64,000 nucleotides of DNA from an uncultured SAR116 cluster alpha proteobacterium. Lineage in GTDB: Bacteria > Pseudomonadota > Alphaproteobacteria > Puniceispirillales > Puniceispirillaceae. The notes under the pieces were generated by a model. The model was given only the letters and a program-made list of their open reading frames with translations, ran no database searches and was not told the origin of the DNA. The stretch lies in contig CACOCY010000011.1 of assembly GCA_902625725.1 (NCBI GenBank), positions 1 to 64,000 of the forward strand, in the 5' to 3' direction. How positions within the stretch are numbered: the first letter of the stretch is position 1; the number at the start of each line of letters is the position of its first letter. This document shows positions 38,520-46,846 of the stretch, in pieces. A program made the translations under genes and the position numbers.

Positions 38520-40475
38520 ATGGCAAGAAAACAAGCTGCAGTTGCCACTGCTGCGGAAATATCAGATGCACCTGTTCTTGATACCAACAATTCAAAGATT
38601 AAGGCTCTCATAAAAAAAGGCCGAGCGGCTGGTTTTGTTACTCACGATGAATTGAATGCCGCGCTTCCGCAGGAGGAATTAACTTCTGAGCAAATTGAAG
38701 ATGTAATGTCTGCACTCTCTGAAATGGGTGTGATAGTAGTAGACGCTGCTGAACAAGATGACACAAATTCGGAAGAAGGCGATACTGAAACCACATCAGG
38801 AAATGTGTCTGACAATGATAGTGCTGGTTCAGACGATCCAGTTAGAATGTATTTGCGTGAGATGGGTTCGGTGGAATTGTTGTCTCGTGAAGGTGAAATA
38901 GCAATAGCTAAACGTATTGAAGCTGGTAGAGAAATGATGATCGGTGGAATTTGTGAAAGCCCACTTACAATAAGAGCGTTGCTACAATGGAAAAAACAAA
39001 TAAACGAAGGCAGTGTACCTTTAAGAGAAATCATTGACCTTGATACCACATATACAAAACTTAACGGGTCACCGATTGAAGATATGTCCATTATTTCCTC
39101 TGTTTCAGGCCATGCTTTAAGTGTTCAAAACGATGTAAACGAAGAGGAAGAAGAGCCAAATGAATTAACCCCTCATGATGAAGAGGCCGAGGAAGAACAT
39201 GACCCAGATGATGGAGATGATTTGACATTATCGCTTGCAGCAATGGAGGAGGCTGTTTTTGATGATGTTATGCTTACCTTAGACGAGATTGCCGGTACTT
39301 TTAAAATTTATGAAACTTTGCAAGAAAGGCGTCTGGCCGCTGAAGAACTAAGCAATGATGAGAGAGAAAAGCTAAAAATAAAGCGAATATTGTTGGCGGA
39401 GCAAATGCAAAACGTTTTTATCAATCCTGGAAGATTAGAGGCTCTGGCTTCTCAACTTTCTGAACTAAACAAGCACCTTACTTCACTTGAAGGTCAATTA
39501 ATGACACAAGCTACTCAATGTGGTGTTGCAAGAAATCAGTTTATGGAGGCGTGGTCTGGTCATGAACTAGACGGGGAGTGGCCCGCTCCTAAATATAAAA
39601 ACAAAGCATGGCAGAAGTTCAAAAACTTACATGAAAATAAAATTTTAGAGATTAAAGATAAAATTTCTATCTTAGTTGACGACGTTGGATTATCTGTTTC
39701 TGAATTTAAGGACGTTTTTTTAACTATTCAACGAGGTCAACGAGAAGCTGCTCGTGCAAAAAAAGAGATGGTTGAAGCAAATTTAAGACTGGTTATTTCA
39801 ATCGCGAAGAAATATACAAACCGGGGATTGCAATTTTTGGACTTAATACAAGAAGGCAACATAGGTCTTATGAAAGCTGTTGATAAGTTTGAATATAGAC
39901 GAGGGTATAAATTTTCTACCTATGCCACGTGGTGGATAAGGCAAGCAATTACACGCTCGATAGCGGACCAAGCAAGAACGATTAGAATTCCAGTGCATAT
40001 GATTGAAACGATAAATAAACTAGTGCGAACATCTCGCCAAATGCTTCATGAGATAGGAAGGGAGCCGACTCCAGAGGAACTCTCTGAAAAACTATCTATG
40101 CCTCTAGACAAGGTTCGAAAGGTGATGAAGATTGCAAAGGAGCCAATTAGCCTTGAAACCCCAATTGGTGATGAGGATGACAGCCAATTAGGTGATTTTA
40201 TCGAAGATAAGAACGCTATCCAGCCTTTAGAAGCTGCCATTCATTCTAATCTGAGAGAAACCACTACTAGAGTATTGGCAAGCTTAACTCCTCGAGAAGA
40301 ACGTGTCTTGCGTATGCGCTTTGGCATTGGTATGAATACAGACCATACATTGGAGGAGGTTGGACAACAATTTTCTGTTACTAGAGAACGTATTAGGCAA
40401 ATCGAGGCAAAGGCACTCAGAAAGCTTAAACATCCTTCTCGTTCTAGGAAACTGCGTAGTTTTTTAGAGCATTGA
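38520..40475 (+). CDS. rpoD: RNA polymerase sigma factor RpoD (sigma-70)
   Basis: This 651-residue primary sigma factor has region 1.1 at the N-terminus, a long acidic stretch around 205-235 ([20 protein letters not shown]), a non-conserved linker, and region 2 with [20 protein letters not shown] and [20 protein letters not shown] for -10 recognition. Region 3 ([13 protein letters not shown]) and region 4 with TREERIRQ-like [18 protein letters not shown] for -35 recognition follow. GGAGGA stands before the ATG. It is the last protein gene of the yqeY-dnaG-rpoD group and is followed after 14 bases by a tRNA gene. Confidence 0.96.
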   Translation: MARKQAAVATAAEISDAPVLDTNNSKIKALIKKGRAAGFVTHDELNAALPQEELTSEQIEDVMSALSEMGVIVVDAAEQDDTNSEEGDTETTSGNVSDNDSAGSDDPVRMYLREMGSVELLSREGEIAIAKRIEAGREMMIGGICESPLTIRALLQWKKQINEGSVPLREIIDLDTTYTKLNGSPIEDMSIISSVSGHALSVQNDVNEEEEEPNELTPHDEEAEEEHDPDDGDDLTLSLAAMEEAVFDDVMLTLDEIAGTFKIYETLQERRLAAEELSNDEREKLKIKRILLAEQMQNVFINPGRLEALASQLSELNKHLTSLEGQLMTQATQCGVARNQFMEAWSGHELDGEWPAPKYKNKAWQKFKNLHENKILEIKDKISILVDDVGLSVSEFKDVFLTIQRGQREAARAKKEMVEANLRLVISIAKKYTNRGLQFLDLIQEGNIGLMKAVDKFEYRRGYKFSTYATWWIRQAITRSIADQARTIRIPVHMIETINKLVRTSRQMLHEIGREPTPEELSEKLSMPLDKVRKVMKIAKEPISLETPIGDEDDSQLGDFIEDKNAIQPLEAAIHSNLRETTTRVLASLTPREERVLRMRFGIGMNTDHTLEEVGQQFSVTRERIRQIEAKALRKLKHPSRSRKLRSFLEH

Positions 40476-40489
40476 GATTTATCTGTATT

Positions 40490-40566
40490 GGGCCTGTAGT
40501 TCAATTGGTTAGAACCCACGGCTCATAACCGTGTTGTTGCAGGTTCGAGTCCTGCCGGGCCCACCA
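40490..40566 (+). tRNA. tRNA with CAT anticodon, probably tRNA-Ile2 (elongator Met possible)
   Basis: A complete 77-base cloverleaf includes an encoded CCA end. The acceptor stem GGGCCTG pairs with CGGGCCC (one T-G pair). The D stem is GTTC/GAAC, the anticodon stem CACGG/CCGTG with loop CTCATAA (anticodon CAT), and the T arm GCAGG-TTCGAGT-CCTGC. The first pair is G-C, so it is not an initiator tRNA. The position after rpoD and the sequence resemble the lysidine-modified Ile2(CAU) tRNA of other alphaproteobacteria, but elongator Met cannot be excluded without TilS identity analysis. The D-stem lacks the usual GCTC/GAGC pattern. Confidence 0.9.
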
Positions 40567-40602
40567 TCAGATGCTCGTTTTTTAATAATCTAGCCTCCCA
40601 GC

Positions 40603-41442
40603 TTAGGACGCGGGAACCGATGATTTTCTTTTTTTCTTTCCCTTTTTCTTATCAGGCTTTTCCAAAACTAGGGGTGGGCCAATTAAGTCCGGTGTAAAAA
40701 TGATATTTTGGTCAAATGAACGCGCAATTTTTTGGGCATCCACCATCGTTCTTGCAGCTATAATCATCCAGATTTGTTTTCCTTTATTTAAACTAAAGCT
40801 TCGAAGTAAAACTAACTGAGCTTTACGAAAATAAAGTCCTAATAATATATAACTAATTATGAATAATACCCAGTGTACTGATAAGGTTGCACTATAAATT
40901 GCTAACGTTGCAATTAGGGGCTCCCATAATCGCTGTTGGAATAACCAGGCAGGGGGTAAATAAATACCCAATTGTGACACTCTAGTATCATAAATATTAC
41001 ATTCGCCATTGATATTTTTCAGCAACTCAAAAGTTACCAACTCATTAATGTTACCCATATCAATGGTTGGAAGTGCTTTATGTATATTTTTGGTTGTATC
41101 GTCTTGAGTCAACTCAAAAACACATCCAAGTGGACCAAATACAATTAGGTTGAAACTATGGCCTTCTCTCCATATGGTCAATAACCCTCCCTCTTGCTCA
41201 TCTATTTCATCAAAAATATCTAATAAATCCTCAATGCTACCGTTGAAGGGTTTCCCGTCAACACCAACAATTACGTCACCTATCTTTAATCTCAAGGTTT
41301 TTGCTCGAGAAACCGGGCGGACCTGCTTTATGCAAATAAAACGCTCACCGATCTCATCACTTATTCTCTCATCAGTGGTTGAAGCGGAACCGTCTTGATT
41401 TTCAGTTTGCTTATCTTTTAAGGGTTCGTCTGCATATGCCAT
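40603..41442 (-). CDS. Unknown PDZ-like membrane protein downstream of flhB
   Basis: I do not recognise a named family. The 279-residue protein has a polar N-terminus (1-30), a PDZ-like segment (about 50-101: LRLKIGDVIVGVDGKPF with a following helix and strand), a region with two or three Cys, membrane helix or helices around 174-205, a short soluble domain with a MIIAARTMVDAQKIARS segment, and a very basic C-terminal tail (KKKGKKKRKSS). It is the last gene of a leftward run that begins with flhB and contains four genes of unknown role. The ATG is chosen over an adjacent TTG. A scaffold role in the envelope is possible but not shown. Confidence 0.7.
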   Translation of the reverse strand: MAYADEPLKDKQTENQDGSASTTDERISDEIGERFICIKQVRPVSRAKTLRLKIGDVIVGVDGKPFNGSIEDLLDIFDEIDEQEGGLLTIWREGHSFNLIVFGPLGCVFELTQDDTTKNIHKALPTIDMGNINELVTFELLKNINGECNIYDTRVSQLGIYLPPAWLFQQRLWEPLIATLAIYSATLSVHWVLFIISYILLGLYFRKAQLVLLRSFSLNKGKQIWMIIAARTMVDAQKIARSFDQNIIFTPDLIGPPLVLEKPDKKKGKKKRKSSVPAS

Positions 41443-41485
41443 CAATTGGATCCGATTTTTTTCGACTTTGAGATAAGAAGCCTAA

Positions 41486-42223
41486 TCAGGGGAAGGTGAT
41501 TTTATTGTCTCGTACTTCCATTTGTTTTAATATCTGTTGGTTTTGAGTTGCCAAGCCATCTATACGTTTTGCAAGAATTTGCTGGCTTCCAGCTACCTTT
41601 GATAATGTCTGATCACTTGCGACACGGGCGTTAAGTTGTGACATAGAATCAATTGTTAAATTTTCTATTTTTTGAAGCTGCCCGAGCATTTTTCGATTTT
41701 GACTACTAAGTTCATTAGCAATGGCTTTAGTCAGTGATTGGGCCAGGTTACTATTACTTTTGGCAAGCGTATCAGCTGTCAAGTCTAACTTGTCAGACAT
41801 TCCACTATTAGACTCAGCTATTACTTGTTTAAGTGAGCTAAGCTCATTAATCAGTGTCTCGTTAAGAGAAACAAGCTTTGTCTGTGTCTCTAAAGATTTT
41901 TCAAGTTTTTCTAATGAACTATTCATATTGTCAACGTTTTCAGCAAAAACGATTAAAGCTTCTCTGCTTGTAGTCGTCATAGTGGAAAGCTCAGATAAGG
42001 TTCGAAAATAAATCAATCCTGCAAACACCAATGCTGCTATTGCTGCAGAAACAGAACTTACAAAAATGATAGAAATAAATCGCTGGGATTGATTCATTGA
42101 ATTCTCCAACTTCTTATGGTCACGTCTAATTTTGTTATATTCGGCTGTAACATCTGTTGCAGCATCAGCTGCATCAAGGGCAATTTTGATGCTTTCTTGA
42201 ACTGCATTATAATCCGTACTCAT
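41486..42223 (-). CDS. Unknown coiled-coil membrane protein downstream of flhB
   Basis: This 245-residue protein has one membrane helix (about 49-73, ending LVFAGLIYF) and a long predicted coiled coil of Asn, Ser, Leu and Lys (about 75-240: DNMNSSLEKLEKSLETQTKL and IENLTIDSMSQLNARV). The 48-residue N-terminus is helical and charged. There is no HAMP or methyl-accepting signature, so it is not a chemoreceptor. AGGGG sits seven bases before the ATG. It lies in the flhB run, 20 bases after a Cys-rich small gene. Function unknown; a stator, sheath or structural role for motility is a guess. Confidence 0.7.
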   Translation of the reverse strand: MSTDYNAVQESIKIALDAADAATDVTAEYNKIRRDHKKLENSMNQSQRFISIIFVSSVSAAIAALVFAGLIYFRTLSELSTMTTTSREALIVFAENVDNMNSSLEKLEKSLETQTKLVSLNETLINELSSLKQVIAESNSGMSDKLDLTADTLAKSNSNLAQSLTKAIANELSSQNRKMLGQLQKIENLTIDSMSQLNARVASDQTLSKVAGSQQILAKRIDGLATQNQQILKQMEVRDNKITFP

Positions 42224-42243
42224 TCTCTACCCCTGGATTAAAT

Positions 42244-42474
42244 TTAACACGACCCATTATTTTTAAGCCGTTTTTTCATTTTGAAATAAGCACATTTCGT
42301 GCCAGTTGTTGAAAATACAGTAATTGAAGGAAAATAAGGCCCCTTAAATCCAAATTTTCGGCATCCGTATCTTTTATTTTTATCGTGTGTGATGAATAAG
42401 TATTCACATTGATAACAATTTACGTGTTGCGTTTTCAGTTCGGGTGCATCTAAATTTTTATTGAAAGGTTTCAT
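42244..42474 (-). CDS. Small four-cysteine (putative metal-binding) protein
   Basis: This 76-residue protein holds Cys20, Cys23, Cys38 and Cys61, giving C-x2-C-x14-C-x22-C around a RYGCRKFGFK segment and a STTGTKC segment. The pattern suggests a small zinc or iron-sulfur-type site. Similar CxxC...YGC...FGFK small proteins occur elsewhere in proteobacteria as hypothetical proteins, as I recall, but I cannot give a function. It overlaps the preceding 72-residue gene by four bases (ATGA) in the flhB run, so the two are probably translated together. Confidence 0.7.
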   Translation of the reverse strand: MKPFNKNLDAPELKTQHVNCYQCEYLFITHDKNKRYGCRKFGFKGPYFPSITVFSTTGTKCAYFKMKKRLKNNGSC

Positions 42475-42689
42475 TTCCGGGGTCTTTTATTGATGGCATT
42501 CAACATATCGGCAATAATAAAGCGCAAGCCTCCCAAGAAGCAAAGGACACCTGCAAAAGTGCTTATATAGCTTTTTAAAATTAGTTTTGCCTCGTGAAAG
42601 CTTAGCGCCTGAAATACGCATGCTATACCAACACCAAAGAAAGTAAGAGTTGAGATCATCTCGCCAATACTTTTTGGATTTCGTGCCAT
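42471..42689 (-). CDS. Small two-helix membrane protein downstream of flhB
   Basis: This 72-residue protein has two membrane helices (about 11-29 and 40-61) with a short polar loop and a basic C-terminus (NKRPRK). It begins about 40 bases after the flhB stop and overlaps the four-cysteine gene by ATGA. A competing reading of similar length in another frame (42487-42702) has no family-like features and is rejected. It is part of the four-gene tail of the flhB transcript. Function unknown. Confidence 0.65.
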   Translation of the reverse strand: MARNPKSIGEMISTLTFFGVGIACVFQALSFHEAKLILKSYISTFAGVLCFLGGLRFIIADMLNAINKRPRK

Positions 42690-42730
42690 TATTTTTTCTC
42701 ACTTAAATTTTCTATTATTATAGATTTCTA

Positions 42731-43885
42731 TCAATAATTATTTTCCACATTACCAAATTCATCAAATGTTAAATCGTCGGGTATAGTAATTTCAGGCTGC
42801 TCTATAGTTTCACCTTGGTCAATTCTGTAGATATATGCAAGTGCAACAGCGACAGCGTTATATAGTTTGTCAGATATTTCATGACCAATTTCACCTGTAA
42901 AATATAACGCTCTAGCGAGTAATGGACTACGAAAAACGGTTATCTTATGCTCATTTGCACGTTCAATTATCTGCTTTGCGATCACTCCTTGCCCCATAGC
43001 AAGAATTGTTGGTGCACCAATTTCACCTGGGTTATATTTTAATGCTACAGCAAAATGAGTAGGGTTGGTTATAACGGCGGTTGCATTAGAAACATTCTCA
43101 AGAGCTTCTCGTTGTTTACTAGATTCTCGCGATTTTTCCATTTGCATTCTGCGAATTTTAGCTTTTACTTCAGGTGAACCGTCCGTTTGCTTATGTTCAT
43201 CTTTTACTTCTTGTTTTGTCATCTTTAATTGTTGAATGTGAACATGCCTTTGCCAAAAATAGTCAATGGCTGCAATTATAGCTAAAGCACCTAGAAGGGT
43301 GCCAATTAGAAAGGGGAAGGCATAATACATAATTTCTAGTGCGTTATTCAAAGAACCGTGCGAGATCATGAGTAGCTGAGGAAGCATGAGATATATGATA
43401 ATGGTTGAAAGTCCAACTAATGATAAGACTTTAAGAACAGATTTTCCGAGTTCTACCAATCCTTTTACAGAAAATATTCTCTTCAACCCCTTGATCGGAT
43501 TTATTTTGCTACCTTTAAAAGCCGCTGCTTTAGGGGCAAAATTTATACCACCAACAGCCAATTGTGTTAGAAGACATACAACCATCAACGGAATTCCAAT
43601 AAATAAAGCGATCACTGTTATAATTTCAAAAACTTGGTACAACCGCTCATAAGGAAGGCTGGAGAGCTGCTCTTTGCTCTCTATTCGGAAGAGTTTGCCC
43701 CATTCATTCATTCCAGGTAAAGCAAACTCAGGTATAAATAAAAATATAAGCAAACCCATTGCTATAGAGCTAAAAACAAACATTTCTTTAGATTGTAATA
43801 TTTGACCGTCTTCTTTGGCCTTATCAATCTTTCGTTGGGACGGTTCCTCAGTTTTATCCTGACCATCTTGGGATTCTTCAGCCAT
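42731..43885 (-). CDS. flhB: Flagellar type III export protein FlhB
   Basis: This 384-residue membrane protein is the substrate-specificity switch of the flagellar export gate. The N-terminal half has the family opening (DGQDKTEEPSQRKIDKAKE) and four membrane helices. The cytoplasmic half has the autocleavage motif NPTH at 274-277 (VITNPTHFAVALKY), so it should undergo the normal self-cleavage that changes export from rod/hook to filament proteins. A Pro-rich acidic C-terminus follows. It overlaps the end of fliR by eight bases and is the last recognised gene of the fliOPQR-flhB operon. Confidence 0.96.
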   Translation of the reverse strand: MAEESQDGQDKTEEPSQRKIDKAKEDGQILQSKEMFVFSSIAMGLLIFLFIPEFALPGMNEWGKLFRIESKEQLSSLPYERLYQVFEIITVIALFIGIPLMVVCLLTQLAVGGINFAPKAAAFKGSKINPIKGLKRIFSVKGLVELGKSVLKVLSLVGLSTIIIYLMLPQLLMISHGSLNNALEIMYYAFPFLIGTLLGALAIIAAIDYFWQRHVHIQQLKMTKQEVKDEHKQTDGSPEVKAKIRRMQMEKSRESSKQREALENVSNATAVITNPTHFAVALKYNPGEIGAPTILAMGQGVIAKQIIERANEHKITVFRSPLLARALYFTGEIGHEISDKLYNAVAVALAYIYRIDQGETIEQPEITIPDDLTFDEFGNVENNY

Positions 43886-44699
43886 TAATCAACCCTTCTA
43901 TTATATCTTTTAGATTAATTAAACTTGCACTAGTTAGGTCACTTATAGAATTTGCTAACGATGTAGTGGAAAAGTATAAAACGAAAAATATTCCAATGAG
44001 TGTTATGGGGAAGCCAATAGAGAACAAATTTAATGAGGGTGCAGATCGAGTAATTATACCGATACTGAAGTTGGTCAACAACAAAATTACCGAAAATGGT
44101 AACATAATTATTGAAGCTGCGTAAAACATAGTACCCGCGGCTTGTATGCCAGCAGATATAAATATGTCAAAAGAGGGTATTACGCCAATTGGTAGAATTC
44201 GATAAGAATCCAAGAGTGTCCTTATTACAACTAGATGGCCATCAGTGCTTGTAAATAGTACTAGCAGAAAAAGATAAAAAATTTGACTAACCACAGGCGT
44301 TTGACCTCCAGTGGATGGGTCGATTTGTGCAGCAAAACTAAGTCCCGATGAGCTAGCAACTTTTTCGCCCGCAAGCAGGACAGCTGAGAACCATATCGTA
44401 AGAATGAGGCCTGCAGAGAGCCCAATAACTATTTCTGAAAATATAATTATTATAGATTTAAAAGATGTGAGTAATTCTACGCTTACAGGAACTGTATATT
44501 GCCAAATAATGAGTGAAATTACAACACTCATTATCAATCTTACTCGAAGAGGCAGCCATCTTGCACCAAGAAGGGGAGCTGAAATTAGAAATGCACCTAT
44601 TCTTAACATAGTTACAAAATATTGTAAGATTATGGTGATAAGTCCCTGTAACTCAAGACCCGGCATTCCTGTTATAGTTTGTGTGGCTATTGGAAGCAT
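43878..44699 (-). CDS. fliR: Flagellar export gate protein FliR
   Basis: This 273-residue protein has about six membrane helices. The family region LRIGAFLISAPLLGARWLPL near the N-terminus, the GEKVASSSGLSFAAQIDPST block and DGHLVVIRTLLDSY in the middle are conserved. FliR joins FliP and FliQ in the helical export pore in the flagellar basal body. It lies six bases after fliQ and overlaps flhB by eight bases. Confidence 0.95.
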   Translation of the reverse strand: MLPIATQTITGMPGLELQGLITIILQYFVTMLRIGAFLISAPLLGARWLPLRVRLIMSVVISLIIWQYTVPVSVELLTSFKSIIIIFSEIVIGLSAGLILTIWFSAVLLAGEKVASSSGLSFAAQIDPSTGGQTPVVSQIFYLFLLVLFTSTDGHLVVIRTLLDSYRILPIGVIPSFDIFISAGIQAAGTMFYAASIIMLPFSVILLLTNFSIGIITRSAPSLNLFSIGFPITLIGIFFVLYFSTTSLANSISDLTSASLINLKDIIEGLING

Positions 44700-44705
44700 T
44701 TTATT

Positions 44706-44996
44706 TTAACTGATATTTACAATCTGGTCGAAGATGTACCCAAAATAATCGGATAGTTGGGTTAAAATAAAGTTTGAGAGAAGTCCAAAAGACAGCATTA
44801 CGATTACAAGCTTTGGAACAAAACTCAGTGTCATCTCATTAATTGATGTTGCTGCTTGTATAATTCCTATAATAAGGCCTACCGCAAGGCCAATTGCAAG
44901 AAGAGGACCGGCAGCAAGAATAATTTGCCAGAAAGCTATTCTTAAGAATTCCACGTTTTGATCAAATAGATTTGCATTGTTCAATTCATCCTCCAA
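44706..44996 (-). CDS. fliQ: Flagellar export gate protein FliQ
   Basis: This 96-residue protein has two membrane helices and the family's GLIIGIIQAATSINEMTLSF block. It forms four copies in the FliPQR pore. It overlaps the end of fliP by 11 bases and precedes fliR by six bases, so the three are translated as a unit. Length is normal. Confidence 0.95.
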   Translation of the reverse strand: MEDELNNANLFDQNVEFLRIAFWQIILAAGPLLAIGLAVGLIIGIIQAATSINEMTLSFVPKLVIVMLSFGLLSNFILTQLSDYFGYIFDQIVNIS

Positions 44997-45828
44997 TAGA
45001 ATATGTAGCTACCAGTGAGCCCACTGTCATCGACCAACCGTCAACCAAAACGAATAGAAGTAATTTAAATGGCATAGCTACTAGCATTGGACTCAACATC
45101 ATCATGCCAAGTGACATGAGAATTGAAGCAATAACCATATCAATCACAAGAAAAGGCAAGAAAAGGAGAAATCCAATCTGAAAAGCAGTTTTTAATTCTG
45201 AAGTTATAAAAGCCGGCAGTAAAACAGATAATGGAACAGCCTCTGGTGAGTCATAGTTTGAAATGCCAACCATATCTGAAAACATATTGAGGTCGTTTAT
45301 TCTAGTATTTTGTACTAAGAATCTTTTCATAACATTTGTACCATCTGAGAGAGCTGTTTCTGCCGCCATTTCTCCATCTAGATATGGTGAAACAGCATCA
45401 TCGTATAAGGTCTCAAATGTCGGAGCCATAATAAAAAATGTTAGGAATAATGCAATTGCTATTAGAACCTGATTAGGTGGAGTTTGTTGCGTTCCCATTG
45501 CCTGTCTTAGTATGGACAAAACAATTATTACTCTAGTAAACGAAGTCATGCCCAGGACAAGAGAAGGTAGAATGGTCAATGCTGTCATTAGCGCGAGAAT
45601 CTGAAGAGACAAAGAATAGGTGGTTCCAGTCTCACCATCTCCATTTATAATGTTAAGGGCAGGCAAACCCGACAAACTCGTATCTAGAGAAGTTTGAGCC
45701 AATACGCCATTTGAGCTAATAAGACAAAAAAAGAGAAGATAGCTGAAAAATGCTATTAATGGGGTTTTTCTTATAAGGCTAGGAGCCAAATTTTTACATT
45801 TCGTTTTCAATCTTGATATCATAATCAT
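44986..45828 (-). CDS. fliP: Flagellar export gate protein FliP
   Basis: This 280-residue protein has a cleavable-type signal (about residues 22-45, LIAFFSYLLFFCLISSNGVLA), as usual for FliP. The conserved block VLGMTSFTRVIIVLSILRQA and the TPPNQVLIAIALFLTFFIM region, the loop region, and the C-terminal membrane block with LGMMMLSPMLVAMPFKLLLF follow. It forms the pentameric core of the export gate. Its start overlaps the fliO stop (ATGA). Two ATGs lie three codons apart; the first is used. Confidence 0.95.
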   Translation of the reverse strand: MIMISRLKTKCKNLAPSLIRKTPLIAFFSYLLFFCLISSNGVLAQTSLDTSLSGLPALNIINGDGETGTTYSLSLQILALMTALTILPSLVLGMTSFTRVIIVLSILRQAMGTQQTPPNQVLIAIALFLTFFIMAPTFETLYDDAVSPYLDGEMAAETALSDGTNVMKRFLVQNTRINDLNMFSDMVGISNYDSPEAVPLSVLLPAFITSELKTAFQIGFLLFLPFLVIDMVIASILMSLGMMMLSPMLVAMPFKLLLFVLVDGWSMTVGSLVATYSIGG

Positions 45829-46304
45829 TTATCTAATCCTAAAAGTGGATTTTTATCTCGTGCTTGCTTAATTGCCTGAAATATTGATTTTTTTTGCAGA
45901 CTAGAAGACCGCTCATCCCTTTTTATCAAATTGATTGTATTGGGTTTTCTGGTTGTACTCTCACTGAGTTGAGGTTTGTTGTAGCTCGACGATTCCACAT
46001 TCTCAGTTTTGTTGATTTTGCTTTTTTGTAAAAAACTATTTTTTGGGTCAATTTTAATTAGTTGGGCGGCAACACCTTTACCCGAAGCCATTAAAAAAGT
46101 TTCATCACCAACTCTTATTAATCTCAGTCGTTCTGATTGACTAATTGCGATGTTTTCTAAAACTGAAATAGATTTTTCGGTTTGAAGTTTGAAATTCAAC
46201 TTGTCTTTATTTTTTCGTACGTAAAGGAGTACACCTAATAACACAGACAGGAATATAAATATGATGGCAACTTGTTCGTAACTAAATGGATTGATGGCAA
46301 CCAT
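45825..46304 (-). CDS. fliO: Flagellar biosynthetic protein FliO
   Basis: This 159-residue protein has one membrane helix near the N-terminus (about 10-27) and a cytoplasmic domain with LRLIRVGDETFLMASGKGVA, the FliO pattern that scaffolds FliP. The C-terminal 70 residues are polar and variable. It opens the fliOPQR-flhB operon, with a near-consensus sigma-54 promoter 40 bases before its start. The four-base overlap with fliP implies coupling. FliO is poorly conserved, so the call rests mainly on position, membrane layout and the conserved segment. Confidence 0.85.
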   Translation of the reverse strand: MVAINPFSYEQVAIIFIFLSVLLGVLLYVRKNKDKLNFKLQTEKSISVLENIAISQSERLRLIRVGDETFLMASGKGVAAQLIKIDPKNSFLQKSKINKTENVESSSYNKPQLSESTTRKPNTINLIKRDERSSSLQKKSIFQAIKQARDKNPLLGLDK

Positions 46305-46343
46305 TTCTTTAAACCTCTTAAATTTTTAAGACGTTTTAGAAAG

Positions 46344-46358
46344 GCAATACTCGTGCCA
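46344..46358 (-). promoter_or_regulatory. Sigma-54 (-24/-12) promoter for fliO-P-Q-R-flhB
   Basis: The minus strand reads TGGCACGAGTATTGC, matching the sigma-54 consensus TGGCACG-N4-TTGC at every defined position. GG and GC are ten bases apart, and the expected start of transcription lies about 29 bases before the fliO ATG. It explains the 188-base gap that splits fliN from fliO. An activator of the FleQ/FleT type should be needed. Confidence 0.88.
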
Positions 46359-46492
46359 TAACATGAAATTCTGTAGAAAACAAATTTAAATTATTGTTTT
46401 TATTTATTAAAATTAAATTTTTAACTTAAAAAGCATAACTATTTAACAGAGTCATTTTATTGACATACCTGTAATCTTATCAATATTTTAAA

Positions 46493-46792
46493 CTACAAGT
46501 TCTCTACCCTTTTTTCAGGGGATACTATTTCAGAAAAACGGATCCCAAAACGTTCTCCAACCATAACAACTTCGCCCTTAGCAATCATGGTTCCGTTGGC
46601 TAGAATATCTAACGGGTCTCCTGCTAATCTATCTAGCTCAATAATGGAACCTTCGTTAAGCCGTAATAAATCTCTAATTTTTATTTCTGCACTGCCAACT
46701 TCTACAGTTAGATTAACTTCTATATTCTCCAAAATACGCAAATTATCATAACCAACATTATCTTCATTCTGATTTTCTGTATCCTCAGACAT
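46493..46792 (-). CDS. fliN: Flagellar motor switch protein FliN
   Basis: This 99-residue protein is almost entirely the SpoA/FliN domain, with VNLTVEVGSAEIKIRDLLRL, LDRLAGDPLDILANG and MVGERFGIRFSEIV. FliN and FliM form the C-ring that sets rotation direction and helps gather export substrates. Its short N-terminal tail is acidic and polar. It follows fliM after 54 bases and ends the fliK-L-M-N run before the gap with the fliO promoter. Confidence 0.95.
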   Translation of the reverse strand: MSEDTENQNEDNVGYDNLRILENIEVNLTVEVGSAEIKIRDLLRLNEGSIIELDRLAGDPLDILANGTMIAKGEVVMVGERFGIRFSEIVSPEKRVENL

Positions 46793-46818
46793 TTGATTGC
46801 CCTTTCTATTCTTGCTAA

Positions 46819-46833
46819 TGGCAAAATATGCCA
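46819..46833. repeat. Inverted repeat between fliM and fliN
   Basis: TGGCA-AAATA-TGCCA is a perfect five-base palindrome with a five-base spacer. A similar TGGCT-N5-AGCCA stands upstream of the fliD promoter. It may be a protein-binding site or an mRNA hairpin. No T-run follows. Confidence 0.35.
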
Positions 46834-46846
46834 GTTGTTATCTTTG

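Noticed and set aside
42487-42702. Alternative 71-residue reading overlapping the two-helix gene after flhB
   Set aside because: It is in another frame, has no membrane or known motif, and does not share the ATGA overlap with the next gene.
46305-46492. A hidden gene in the fliN-fliO gap
   Set aside because: No open frame with a start and Shine-Dalgarno; the sigma-54 promoter explains the gap.
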